Part shown: piece by piece, positions 1 through 11,367 of the stretch
How the letters are laid out: every line of letters begins with the position of its first letter
How positions within the stretch are numbered: position 1 is the stretch's first letter
Assembly (NCBI GenBank): GCA_003255065.1
Contig: QAOA01006931.1
Coordinates: 811,708-875,707, forward strand
DNA: 64,000 bases
Origin: Cercis canadensis
Lineage: Eukaryota > Streptophyta > Magnoliopsida > Fabales > Fabaceae
Direction of reading: 5' to 3'
The notes under the pieces: model-generated
Database searches by the model: none
What the model was told of the DNA's origin: nothing
What the model saw: only the letters and a program-made list of their open reading frames with translations
Program-made: the position numbers and the translations under genes

Positions 1-2089
1 TAGACATATGGATGCTGCAATACATTGATAGTAACCTCGTTAAAAAAGATATACGCATAAACTAAAAGTAAATCGGATGAAGATGATAGTACACTAGACA
101 AGGAGAAAAAGACAGCAAAAACACACAAGACAGTCACAGCCAGATAGCAGTACTTATTTACCTTACAAAGCTATTCACATGTTATACTGACTTCTGTGAA
201 CAAAAGAAGTGAGATAATCATCTACAACCGCCCCACTCTGACCAAAATTGCAGGTTCGAGCTGAAATGAGAAATCTAGGAGTTCTATGCATCTGGTTATC
301 TAGGAGACATGCGCTTTCACAATCCAAGTTATATTTGCTAAACTTGTTAACTTTTAATACTGACATCTAAATTTCAACAACAATCTATTCCTACGTTGGA
401 GATTTTGATTGAGCGTTCAAGAAACCAAGTAAAAGACCATCAAGCATCAAGTCACTAATTTCTCCTAGGAAATACTAAGTGGATGTGCTGAGCATGTTAT
501 GCACTAACTGAGTCCAATTGCATCTGAATTATCAATGAAGTAAAAAATGCCTATTTTTTCATGAGGAACACTATGTTCGTTCCACCAGGGGGAAGGGGGG
601 CACTACAAAATACAAAAGACATTGTTTTTATACCTCAGCACAAGAATTCCAAGCCTTAAATAGCTCTCCACTTAAAATCATTGGTACAGCTAGGAAAGGC
701 AATCCCACAACTGTCGAGCAGAATAGCATCTCCATCTGTCAGAATTACAAATAATACAAAATAGTGAGGAACTTCTATGTGACTAACCTAATTGTATCCA
801 TACACCAGTACAGTAAAACATATAAACTCAAGGCCACCTGTGTGGTATCAGGATTCATGGTAAATATTGCTTCTTGAAAATTCCCAACAAAGGCATCCAT
901 AATTAGAGCACCAGATATCATTATAACACCAATAACGCTGAAATTTGGGGATGTCTGTGCATCAGCTAAGGTGAAGATGATCAGACCAAGCACTAGCAGT
1001 GTTGCAGATATGTATTCATGAGCAGGGTATTTTCTTCTGAGTCCAGGAATGAAGGCACCCATCACCATGACTGGCAAGACCTGAATTATAATAACACATA
1101 AGCTAATCTACCAGGGAAAAAGAAAAGAACAAAAAAGACAAAAAAAAGAGCAGCTTGGACAGCATAGCTGTCACCTTTGTAGATTTGAACATGATCTGAG
1201 CAGGATAGTTAAGAAACGCCAAGGACCCTTTAGTTAGTCCGTGTGAACCCATAAGAACAGCAGAAAGTTTGACATACATCCTCCAAGGGTTCACCATTTG
1301 CTTGGTGGTGAAACCTTGGAAGTATATGAGTGTCAAATAGACAAATCCTTGTACAAAAGTGAAATACCAACCGTAGCTGAAAATAAAAAGATAGAGCAAA
1401 TTAAGTATACAGATGAATTTCAAAATACAGAAATTCGCAATACAAACAAAACAACATGGCAATGGCCAACCAAAAAAAAAAGGAACATGCCTGAATTGGA
1501 GCCGATTATAGACGTATTCCTGAAATCAAGAAAAATAGTATATCATTGATCAACGGGTATATAGAATAATACCAAAATTCCTTGACCTATAATTGTTTAA
1601 TGAATAGAGTCATCTGCAGAATTTCTTCTGCTCTATTTTTCCTAGCAATAAACCATTACGGATACCATTGGTATCTCCTGGGAGCCATAACAAGGAGGAA
1701 GTTGTATTATTCTCCAATCCAACTATTTATTCTCTTTTTCCACTTATTTTACACCAGCCAAACGGAGGTAACACTAACGACAAATAAAATAGCCAATTAC
1801 CAAAACAAGTAAAGTGTAAAACCTCATAATAATACATATACATATGACAAACAACACAGTCTCGGACAGTCTCACATGCCTCTCAGTGAAAATTAAATCC
1901 AGAAAACGATTAAAATAATGTACAAAACAAACATAAGAGTAAGCGGCTAAGAGCCCAACCTACCTCGCATATGCCATTAACGAGGTAGCCAAAAAAGAAC
2001 CCAGCAGAGCAGATGAGAAATTGTTTCCATTTGGGACGATCAGAGAGAGAAATCCCAAACAAAGACCTAGCTTGATCCTCATTCTTCAT
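1..2089 (-). CDS. UDP-galactose/UDP-glucose transporter, UTR2/UTR4-like (5' part; gene runs off left edge)
   Basis: Nucleotide-sugar transporter of the endomembrane system (drug/metabolite transporter fold), close to Arabidopsis UTR2/UTR4. Exons on the minus strand: 2089-1964, 1519-1491, 1376-1175, 1080-838, 735-634, then the first 14 nt of a sixth exon at 14-1. The joined protein starts [20 protein letters not shown] and continues with [18 protein letters not shown] and [11 protein letters not shown]. Further family blocks are [72 protein letters not shown] and HPYV at the edge. Phases close at each junction (126, 29, 202, 243 and 102 nt), giving about 234 residues before exon 6. Two oddities: exon 2 is only 29 nt, and the intron after it begins GC rather than GT (CAG|GCATGT). 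Several hydrophobic segments are visible. The C-terminal third lies outside the window. Seen: exons and motifs; known: family role; inferred: substrate. Confidence 0.93.
15..633 (-). other. Intron 5 of the UDP-sugar transporter gene
   Basis: The donor GTATAA follows GCTGAG at 634 and the acceptor TTGCAG precedes CATCCATATG at 14. I see no further coding exon inside and no clear transposon. A short G-run lies near 588-600. Confidence 0.8.
1377..1490 (-). other. GC-AG intron (non-canonical donor) in the UDP-sugar transporter gene
   Basis: On the minus strand exon 2 ends TTCAG at 1491 and the intron opens GCATGT (1490-1485). It closes TTTTCAG before CTACGGTTGG at 1376. Only this junction restores the family sequence RLQF-S-YGWYF; no GT donor nearby keeps the frame. 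The exon end CAG with +3 A, +5 G fits the known GC-AG class, in which the rest of the donor is near consensus. Confidence 0.85.
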
Positions 2090-2311
2090 CTTTCCGTAGC
2101 GTCTGATTGAGTCGACCCAGATATCAAGTCAAAAGCTTTAGCCAAATTCTAACAAGTGAGCAAAACACTCCCAAAGAATTGCCTGCACTATGTTGCATGG
2201 GGTCTACTGTGTCATATAACAAAAAGAAAGGGTCGGTATATCACATCAAGAAGAAAGGCATCAGAGGAAGAATCAAAGGTCCTTTCTGATTCTAACACAC
2301 ACACACACTCT

Positions 2312-2799
2312 CCCTCTCTCTAGAATATGAATTCACGTGGAGAGAAGAGACAGCGAGGGAGGGAAGGAGGAGGAAAGACACAAGTAACGAATGAGAGACT
2401 TGTTTTATATGCAAACGAAAACATCCTTGCTAACTATTCGGAAAAAAAAAAAAGGTTCTCCAAGTCAGGAAAAAGGGACATGGACTATGGAGTATGGAGC
2501 ATGCAAAGGGTATTACCATTAGAGAGAGAGAAAAAAAAAATATATTTTTTGTCGCTGCTCNCCCTCTCTCTAGAATATGAATTCACGTGGAGAGAAGAGA
2601 CAGCTAGGGAGGGAAGGAGGAGGAAAGACACAAGTAACGAATGAGAGACTTGTTTTATATGCAAACGAAAACATCCTTGCTAACTATTCGGAAAAAAAAA
2701 AGGTTCTCCAAGTCAGGAAAAAGGAACATGGACTATGGAGCATGCAAAGGGTATTACCATTAGAGAGAGAGAAAAAAAAAATATTTTTTGTCGCTGCTC
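2312..2799. repeat. Direct repeat (249 bp / 238 bp) joined by a single N: probable unmerged contig overlap
   Basis: Bases 2312-2560 and 2562-2799 are the same sequence separated by one N at 2561. Both begin CCCTCTCTCTAGAATATG and end TTTTTGTCGCTGCTC. They differ by one substitution (CAGCGAGG/CAGCTAGG), poly-A length, and a short indel around GGACTATGGAG. Open frames here read through both copies and are not genes. The stretch is upstream of the transporter gene and may include its promoter and 5' UTR. Confidence 0.9.
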
Positions 2800-2819
2800 G
2801 AGAGTCGAGACTTTAGCGA

Positions 2820-4051
2820 TCCACTGCCACTTTGGGAAATACGCGAGCAAGATATTCAGCAATCCTCGCCTTAATTTTTGTTACTGGATTTGAGATCACA
2901 AGGCGGTAAACAAAAAAGGATATTTCTTTTTTATTATTTGTAGAGTGGAAGAAAATTTAAAAGAAAAAAAAATTGCCAAAAAAGTACATATCTTCAAGGA
3001 TGGAGATTGGAGAATTTGGTATATAATTAATAAAATATATATGATTCTTAGAATATCTGTAAAGATATAATTTCCTTTTTAAGAAACAAAAACAGCTGTT
3101 CATGAATTATGGTCAATATCAGTGTCGTTTAGTCTTGATTTCTGTTAAAAACTATTTTATTTTGGTGAAACGACGAGGCATGCTAAATACAATTTAAATC
3201 TTGTAGCCCGGTAATTGAAAATAGAGCAAATGGAACATAACAATTTTCATCATAAAGCAAAAGTGGGAGATTTTTAAAATATTGGTAAAATTCTCACCAA
3301 AAAGAGTCTGTAAAATTGGTAAGACATTAGCATAATAGTACACATTTTTTTTTTAAAAAAAAAAAAAGTCATATCATAGGAGTTGGTTTACTTAAAAAAT
3401 GGAAACACGTCTTTAAAAATTAGTATGAATGTTGCTCCAAATATTCAAGCCCATTCAACATAACCTTGAATATGCTAAACTATTTATGCAATGACTAAAT
3501 ATATGGTCTACGGCTATTCTTTTGCTGCCCTTGCAAGGGACGTACCATGCACGCATCCTTTGGAATCATTAAACACAATATTAATATATTATTCATCATA
3601 AAATCCTTCAATACACACATTTCACAACACAAATAAAGTGTTGTCCACAGTAAAAACTTAACCTTATGGTAAAAATTGAATCAAATTGATCATATTTTTT
3701 CGGCATTTGTTGTATATGGTGGAACTTTCTAGAATAATCTTAGCACTTTAGTTAATTTTTATATATTATTTTAAAACAACAATTAGGATATAATTCTTGA
3801 GTGGCCGTTTGCTGTAGTTTCTTTCTGAATATAATAAGTTAAAAGAATAATAGTTCATAATAGATTTTTAAAAGAATAATAGTTCATATATAGTGGAGCT
3901 TTGTGTTTTTTTGAAGCAACGTCTTTCCGTGGTACGCAGATTTCTGATGGTGTGCCCCTTAGCACTTTTCCTAGCCCCCAGCTACCTGTTCTAATAGGTT
4001 GTAGTTTTTCTGTTGTTGACCAAAAAGAAAAATGGATCACTTCACGTTATA
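2820..4051. other. AT-rich intergenic sequence, no gene seen
   Basis: This lies between the start of the transporter gene (2089) and an inverted-repeat element starting at 4052. It holds only AT-rich, low-complexity sequence with homopolymer runs near 3349-3367. I see no coding potential or RNA gene. Confidence 0.6.
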
Positions 4052-5090
4052 GGGTCTGTTTGGTTTAGGAAATGTTTTCATGTTTTCATTTTCTATTTCT
4101 ATTTCTTGAAATATGTTTTCATTTTCACATTTTCATTTTTAAAAAACATGTTTGCTGAATTTTTTTTCTATTTTCATTCTCAAACCGCATCTTTGTGGCT
4201 TATCTTCTCCACATCAATCTTATCTCTTGCAAACATATTCTCCTTGCCACAATGCAATCACCACAATAACCGATCTAAACTGGCTCACAAAGCTAGATTC
4301 CAGCACCTGTCAACCCAAGCGGCATCTGCTCCTTCCAGTGCCGTGTCCTCCCTTCCTGTACGTAATGGTCTTGTCTCATTCTCTTATCTAGCTGATAAGT
4401 TCATAACCCACCTCCATAACTCAAGCATACAAGTTCAACCTGGTCTTTGTGACGCCAGATTTACAGTGCAGAGGCTGAGTTCGAATTTGCATTCCCTCCG
4501 AACCTTCAAGTTGTTCTAGCCGTTGGCTTGCCTGGTGCTCTGCCGGAGCTCGCCTCCATCTCCGTGCTTCACTTGACCGACCAATCGCTGCGATTTCTTT
4601 TTGTTATTATGGCCACCGCCATTGATTCATTTGTGTTGGTGTTAGAGAAAGTAGAGAAGAGCATGGAGAGTGAGAAACAAAAAGATAAATAGAAAGAGGT
4701 CATGGTTTTATGTGTGCTAGTGTTAGAGAAAGTAGAGAAGAGTAGAGCGAGTGAGAAACAGAAAGAGAAAGAAGGCATGATTTCATTTGTGCTGGTGTTA
4801 GAGCAAGTAGAGAGGAGCAGAGAAGGTGAGAAACAGAGAGAGTGAGAAAGATGAGGTGAGTCTCGTTGAAAAAAAAAAAAATGAATATAATTACATAAAT
4901 TGCCATCGGTCATAAGTGAAAATGCTGAAAACATCTTTTTTCTGATTTCAGTTTATAGTGTATTTTAAAAAATGTTTCCAAGTGTTTTCAATGGAAATAT
5001 TTCTTATTTATTAAACCAAACACGTTTTTACACTTAATTTCCGTTTTCATTGAAAATGGAAACAGAAAATGGCTAAAGTAAACAGGCCCC
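4052..5090. mobile_element. Non-autonomous DNA transposon, about 1.04 kb, with imperfect terminal inverted repeats
   Basis: The left end reads GGGTCTGTTTGGTTTAGG and the reverse complement of the right end reads GGGGCCTGTTTACTTTAGC. In both, similarity continues inward into ATTTTC/GTTTTCAT runs. Both ends abut TA (4050-4051 and 5091-5092). The length, the TGTTTGG-type termini and the lack of a transposase frame fit a MITE-like Harbinger or hAT derivative. No convincing 3-bp or 8-bp target duplication remains, so the superfamily is open. Inside, about 4618-4860, is a tandem array of about 80-bp units built on GTGTTAGAGAAAGTAGAGAA. Confidence 0.7.
4618..4860. repeat. Three imperfect about 80-bp tandem units inside the 4052-5090 element
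   Basis: Each unit carries TTTGTGYTGGTGTTAGAG, AAGTAGAGAAGAG and GTGAGAAACARAAAGA in the same order; starts are near 4630, 4710 and 4787. Open frames on the minus strand are by-products of the purine-rich repeat. Confidence 0.75.
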
Positions 5091-5092
5091 TA

Positions 5093-6203
5093 GATTTCTA
5101 GAAATGTGATGGTTCGGTTCATGGTTCCAAACGTCCCTGGGTCAAGAGGTTGGGGATTCCTCCAATAATTTATCAGCGAGATCTCGGCCCAAATTTAGTG
5201 CTACTTGTCTTTACTGTCGGGCCGACAATGTTGAACTCAGAGTACGTGTTAAAAGGCCTATTCTCTGCTATCTGCTGAAGTGCCAAGTCATTCCCTTTCA
5301 AAGTTTCTTTGCCGATTTTCGAATATATAAAATATCACATAAATAAAATAATTGACAAAACCAAAGAAACGTATAACTTTTTTTTTTATTTTTATATGAG
5401 TATAAATTTGTTTTTAAAGGATACTCTTATTCAAAGTAAAGTTTTACACTGAATTCTCGTTGCAGAAATATTATTATTTTGGCAAATATTCCTTGGCTCC
5501 TTTTTTTTTTTTTGTTAGCAATATTCATTGGCTTCTATGAAAGTTAGGCAAACAATACATAAAGATTTGAACATTTGAAGACTTCATGCCAAAATCGTTG
5601 AACTGACTTGTGGATTTATGCGGGCAAACAGAGAAAAGTTTTCCAACCATGTTTCCCTACTTTTTCTTTAGAACTGATTAATACTGTATTACATACAGAC
5701 AAATGTTACATTGAAATGACATTTTTTTTTTTTATATATACATTAAAATGTTAAAAGTCTAAATGCACACACATACCTTCGAATACATTATCAAAACTTA
5801 GGATTTATACCGAAACTTTTATTCACCCATCAGCCATCATCACTTAAACTTTTAAGCCTATATATGTGGGGTTTTTTATTTTTTATTTTTTTATTGACAA
5901 ACTTATGTGGCTGAAATTAGGATGATCCAAATATAAGGTTAAGGTAGATAATCATTTGTTGAGACTTGAGAGTCCTAAGAATCTATACTTATTTTATTAT
6001 TTTGGATTACAGGATATGTATATATGAGGAAAAAAACATGATAACCAATGACAAGGAATTTCATGATTTAAGTAAAATAAAAAATTTCCTTGGAACAGTT
6101 CAAAACTTCGCTTTCTCTATTCCTCAGATAGGAATGAGATGAGTGAAAAGAAAAAAAACGAAAGAAAGAAATGAAGAAGAAGAAAGTTACAGGGGGAATG
6201 TAT
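5093..6203. other. Intergenic, 3' flank of the DUF4378 gene
   Basis: AT-rich sequence with homopolymer T runs (5378-5387, 5501-5513, 5722-5733). The last few hundred bases before 6204 are probably the 3' UTR of the minus-strand DUF4378 gene. No other gene seen. Confidence 0.55.
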
Positions 6204-7943
6204 CTAGCAGGAGATTAGGTCAAGTAGGAGCTCGTTGACCACGCTGGTAAAAAGCTCAAATTCCAGGTCCAAGGCCAATTCTTGTTTTTCTTGATCAGAT
6301 TTTCTCCACTTTCCACACTTGTCCATCTCCCTAATATACAATTGCCTTCCTTCCTGAACTTCCCACCCCAAATACAATTGTTGGGGTTTCCCGTTTATCC
6401 AATCCTCTGCTATCTTGAATACTTGGCTCTTGTTATTATTCTCAATATTAATGTCTTCCTCAAAACTCTGCTTGAAGAAATCAAAGAGTAAGTTTTCTGC
6501 CTTAACCATCAAACAGTTTGGTGGAGTTGAGAGTTGAACCAGACTAACAAGGTCCCGTGCTTTTCCTTCTATGTAATTGTCACCAAGCATATTCCTATTG
6601 CCATTTTGGATGCACATTAATGGCATTGCCATTGGCGATAATGAACAAGGTTTTGTAATTGTAAAAGAGTTATATGGCTCATTCTCCACTTCTGAGACTG
6701 CGATTCGTTTCTCTAAGTCCACTGCCACCAGGGAAGCCATGCTCACAAAACGTCGGGTCTTTTGCATTTGCTTGTGTTTTATTCCTGTTAAATCCATCAT
6801 AGGCTTCCATTTGTCAGATAATTAAAACAGTATTAAAACTCCTTAACCAAATATATAATATTTTTTTCTTGTTGGGAAAAAAGAAAAAGTTATAAGATAT
6901 TTCCATTGAGACAGAAGATGCGAGATTAGCAGAATCTATTTATTCCAGGTGCAAGTGCATGTGCATATGTTTAAATACGCTCCCATGACCATGAATGAGA
7001 GATAGACAGAGAAAGAAAAGAGAATGACCTTCAAGGTGGGAATATCTAGGATTGAAAGGAGAGGTTATCTCTTCGTCATCTTCAAAGGGACAGTCTAGTA
7101 TTGACACGGGACTAAATTGTTCCTTCTCCTCACTCGCCCAATCCTGTACGTTTAGATATTCATTCATGAGTCAATTTACAACACAGAAATCTTCACGTTA
7201 AAATTAATATAAACCTGATATATATAAGAAAATAAGAAGAAAACATAATATAATTAGTTAATTTTCCCAAGAATGATTAAATGAAATATAAATAAATAAC
7301 CCGCAAGACTAGTTAGTTGGGAAAGTCAAGGCATTACCAGATAGAATCACAACAACTGTCAACATTAAGGCAAAGATAAAGTTTCTAATTTAATTTACAT
7401 GGATTAGAAACAAAAAAGTCATAGTTTACACATGCCCAAAATAGCAAAGCCATCAGGGTAAGTTCACATGCCAAATTAACTAAAAGTTGAAAGTCCCTTC
7501 CTAGCTAGCCGTCACCGACAAAAGCCAACCTCTCATTACATAAACAAGTCACAAGTTGAACTTTGAACAATATGCTTCCAAAGCTTAATTTCTACTCAGT
7601 GACAGTGTGTATATGATGATAACTCTGACTCCAGCAATTAATTTCCAGTAAATTAAAAGGTTGACAGCTGAATTATTTAATTACTAAATCATATACTAAC
7701 ACTAAGAAGACGGAATCCATCTTTCCGAAACTTTAATTACCCCATGATCGATCTGTTCAGTTTTTTTAATTATCAATTACTACGTACTCCGGAAGGATTT
7801 TATAGTAAATTAATAAATGGTTATTAATGAGGGAGAATGTGATCTAGGAGGAAGGAGCAGAAGCAGTGAGTTTCAGCGCCGTGGATGGCGCATAGTGGAC
7901 AATGGTAGCCTCGGAAGGCACCCGATATTTAATTCACCAGAAC

Positions 7944-7982
<39 letters not shown>

Positions 7983-8901
7983 TATCAAATCTCTTAGCTG
8001 ATCACCGCATGCAGGCGCAAAGGTAAATAGACAAATTAAGCAGTGAAGTGATCACCGCCAAAGTGATTTTGAATTAATGCCAAGTACTGAAGAATTAAAT
8101 TTAAAATAAATTTCTTACCCTTGGGTTGGTTAAGGAGCAGGTGCTAGTCCTTGTTACTTTTACACCCTCCATGGAATCCTCACCGACTGCTACGCCTACT
8201 ATCTTGCTGCCTTTCTTCTCTACCATATGCTCCTGCTTACTAGTCTCCTCAGTGGAGCTCTCAGTGAATTCACTCTCCGCCCAGCTGTTACCACTAGTAC
8301 TACTGGTGGTGGTGGAAACCCTGCCAGAACCTATGTTGGCGCTTGGATTGACCGTTTGAATATTTTGATCGGACGCCTTATCTCGTTCTTCGAGGCATTC
8401 ACGGAACGATCTCCACCGTCGGGTATCGCTATCGCCATCGCTAATTATCCCTTCTTCCTTATTCGGTACTGCTTTTCTCCAGAAGCTGCGGCTTAAGAGC
8501 TTTCGAGAAAGGCTTCGAGAGAGAAGACTAGCTTTCTTGGCTTTATTGTTTCTTTGGGATAAGCCAGACGAAATTGAGGGAAACGGCAGTAATTTAACGG
8601 CCTTGATTACAGCTGCTGATGCTTTCTTCAAAGCAGACTTGGTTCTCGAACTTGAACAACGTTTCCGACTGGAAGTGCTAGAACGTCGAAGGAGGTTCCC
8701 TTTGGCCAATCCCTTACCTTGGAGATCTTTGTCGTGAAGAAATCGGACGGTGGTGCAGCAGTGTCGGCGCGGAAATGATTTGAAACCGCTCGACGAACAC
8801 GAACTCAGATCGTCCCTCAGGTAATCCTTAAGCAACATGCAAGGTCTTGGAACATGTTTGGTGTTCAGCGCTTCATCATCAGAAAAAGGTTTCCCAGCCA
8901 T
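6204..8901 (-). CDS. DUF4378 domain-containing protein (TRM-like), 3 exons
   Basis: Exons 8901-8119, 7143-7029 and 6784-6204 give 783+115+581 nt, or 492 residues plus TAG. The start is the ATG of MAGKPFSDDEAL; the TTG five codons upstream is not needed. Residues 1-261 are Ser/Arg/Lys-rich and low in order, with ARG-SER blocks such as SRSLSRKLLSRSFWRK. Exon 2 carries the family's SPVSILDCPFEDDEE motif (about residue 272) before an HLEG-IKHKQMQKTRRF helix. The C-terminal half ends in a DUF4378 pattern: DWINGK, GWEVQEGRQLYIREMDKCGKW, EKQELALDLEFELFTSVVNELLLDL. DUF4378 proteins include TRM proteins tied to cortical microtubules and the TON1 complex; a TON1 role here is inference. Arabidopsis TRM11 (AT4G23020, from memory) would fit the conserved neighbourhood, but I cannot confirm orthology. 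Confidence 0.88.
7144..8118 (-). other. Intron 1 of the DUF4378 gene, with a (TA)n microsatellite
   Basis: The donor GTAAGA follows ...CCAAGG at 8119 and the acceptor ACGTACAG precedes GATTGGGCG at 7143. A pure TA run of about 30 bp lies near 7949-7978. Nothing else recognised. Confidence 0.8.
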
Positions 8902-10100
8902 TTTAATTTGGGACAAGTTGAAAAGTAGAATATATTAAAAGGAAGAAAGTTTGGAAGGCAAGGGGTCGATGGCTGGCTAATAAAGGGATTGATTCAGAGA
9001 GAAATTGATGTAAAAGGGGGAAAAAAAGCTTAATTAATTAGCTGTAGTTCAGGTTTGATCAGAGGCACGGTAAAGCAATCAAAGCAATATGCAGATTGCA
9101 GAATGTGGGTTGATGAGGAAGAAATTAACAACTAGAAAGGATGCATAAATTCACCTTCTGAATCATCACAAGCCTTTTTCTGAATAAAGTAAAGTGGTGC
9201 AGCTGAGGTTCAGTACATAGCAGACTTTAAAGGGAGTGTGCAGTTGATCGCGGTCTTGTTAGAACCACATATAGGGATTTATGTTGGAGGGAAATTAAGT
9301 GAAAGAGCAAAGAAGGTTCGGCAGTGAAGATCTCAATGTGACAATATGAGAAGAAAAAGACAAAATACTCAATGGAGTAGAGATTGCATTCAGCTTGGGA
9401 ATATATGAAGCAAGAGGATAAGGAGCTTCTACATAGTAAAATTTGAATCTCAAACTCGGATTAATCTATTTTTTCTTCAATTTGAACTTTGCCATCTATA
9501 ACTTACAATAATTATTTATGGCCATGGACTTAAAAATTTATTGCAAATGGTTTTTTGGGGTTTTGGACTTTGGACTGCTACGTGACCAGTAGTGACCTTG
9601 TGGAATCTTACTGATATAGGACTATTATTATACTCATCTCCTATCCTCCACGAAGACTTCTTCTCTTCACGCGCTCAGGCACGTGTCCATCTCTATTTCC
9701 TTGTGTTGACCTGCAAACTGCCACAATGCAACCCTCATCAATTGTTTCTTCTTTTATTAACTTCTTTTCTTCAATCGTGATAAATTAATTCAAGTACGTA
9801 AGAGATCCAATCCCAAAATATCTCCTTCTGAAATCACTATGACGATGATGAAACTTCTTGAACCAAGACATAAAAATCTTACGATTTGTTTTTTCATAAC
9901 GATAAAAGTGAATACATTGAAAATAAAGAGTATAAATAATCATTTGTTTGGTGAGATAATAAAGTTTAAAGGAAAAAAAAAAAAGTGAAAAGAGATATGT
10001 CTACATCGGTTACATTAATCAATTTGCTATGTTTGATATAGGTTGATAGGTCATTAAATGTGTAGTAACCAATTAGTTGAAAGAATTTATTTTTATTTTG
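8902..10100. other. Upstream region of the DUF4378 gene and intergenic DNA
   Basis: The bases immediately above 8901 are the 5' UTR and promoter side of the minus-strand DUF4378 gene. I see no other coding exon. The rest is AT-rich. Confidence 0.5.
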
Positions 10101-10600
10101 AAAGGTTTAAATATATTTTTATAATTTGGACGAATTTTGAATCAGATTCATATAATTTTTTTTTGTCTTTTTTTTGTCTTTCTAATTTAAATTTTTTTTA
10201 ATTGGGCTTCTATCATAACTTTCAATTATAATTTTATTAGTTTATTGTTCACATGACAAATGACTTGTCTATGTCGTAATGAAAGAAGTTGACGTGGCCA
10301 AAGTGATACAAAAATTGCTACCTCATCATCTTTATCTACTTCAAACTTCAAGAGGAAAGATAATGAAATGACAATTTTTATGTCATTTTGGTGTCATGTC
10401 AACTTCTTTTATTATCATATAGACAAATTGTTTGTCATGTGAACATTAAACTAATTAACAAAGTTATAACTGAGGGTGATAATAAGGATACAATTAAAAA
10501 TATTTCAAACTATAAAGACTTTAAAAGAGGAAAAAAAATTATGAGAAGCTGATTCAAAATTTGTCTAAATTATAGAGACCTATACTACATTTAAACCTTT
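10101..10600. mobile_element. Foldback MITE-like element, about 500 bp, arms about 230 bp
   Basis: The ends are AAAGGTTTAAAT at 10101 and its exact reverse complement at 10589-10600. Reverse-complementing the right half reproduces the left in order: ATTTTGAATCAG, ATAATTTTTTTT, TAACTTT, TTAGTTTA, GTTCACATGACAAA and AAAGAAGTTGAC. The two halves therefore form one long imperfect hairpin with an apex near 10345. No transposase frame and no clear target duplication. Confidence 0.8.
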
Positions 10601-11367
10601 TTAAAATGTATGATACTAACATGAATTATATTTTCCGGATAGAAAAGTAGATATACCAGGTTTAACCTGAACCAGACTCTTTTGTTTCAAGACACAAATT
10701 AGTAAATTAAATCATTAATTTGATGCAGTTGAGAACCCTTTTTACAATTATAATAGATGTTCATAGAAAAAATATATGAACATCTATTATGAAAGTTAGG
10801 AACCTGTGTCTTTCTTATTCTAAAAAATAAGCCCAACTCATGGATCAATAGAAATTGATAATTAATTACCTCCACACTAAGTCGCATTTTTTTTTTTTGT
10901 CGCGCAGTTGCGAAAGCCAGAATAGTTAATAGTTGTAAAAAAGAAGACATTAGTTAACTTGGTACAATTTCAATAAAATAAAATAAATTTCAAGAGTGAG
11001 TCATGACTCATGAGACAGAAATAATCTGTGGTGGGGATATAGGTGCGTGATTTGGATTTTGTTTATGAGTTTCGTACTCTGTATTTCAATTAATGAAACT
11101 AAACATATCCAATCAATAGTAAACTTTGTTGATCCGTTGAAGATTGCCTGGGCTCCTGTGTTTACCACAAGAGGGGCAAAGCCTCCAATCAAATGATAAA
11201 TGACTAAGAATTATCCCAAATCGATCTCAATATTATAAGAAAAATAAAGAACAGGTGTATGATACAAGAGGAAAGTTCTTGTGTCCTAACTGTTTGTAGA
11301 ACTCAAAAAGGAAAAAAAAAAACAAAAAAAAAGATCAAAGACAGTGACAGGTGGGGCAAGATTAGAA
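10601..11367. other. Intergenic, 3' flank of the DREB1-type gene
   Basis: AT-rich DNA. The part next to 11368 is likely the 3' UTR of the minus-strand CBF/DREB1 gene. A near-exact short palindrome, ATAATAGATGTTCAT ... ATGAACATCTATTAT, lies at about 10749-10792. No gene seen. Confidence 0.55.

Noticed and set aside
2327-2816. Two overlapping plus-strand frames with nearly the same sequence
   Set aside because: Same DNA counted twice because of the false duplication; purine-rich, no domain.
4013-4934. Several frames of 70-168 codons
   Set aside because: They lie inside the non-autonomous element and its tandem repeats and show no transposase or host domain.
7949-7978. TA run as a possible origin or promoter
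   Set aside because: A simple microsatellite in an intron; no other signal.
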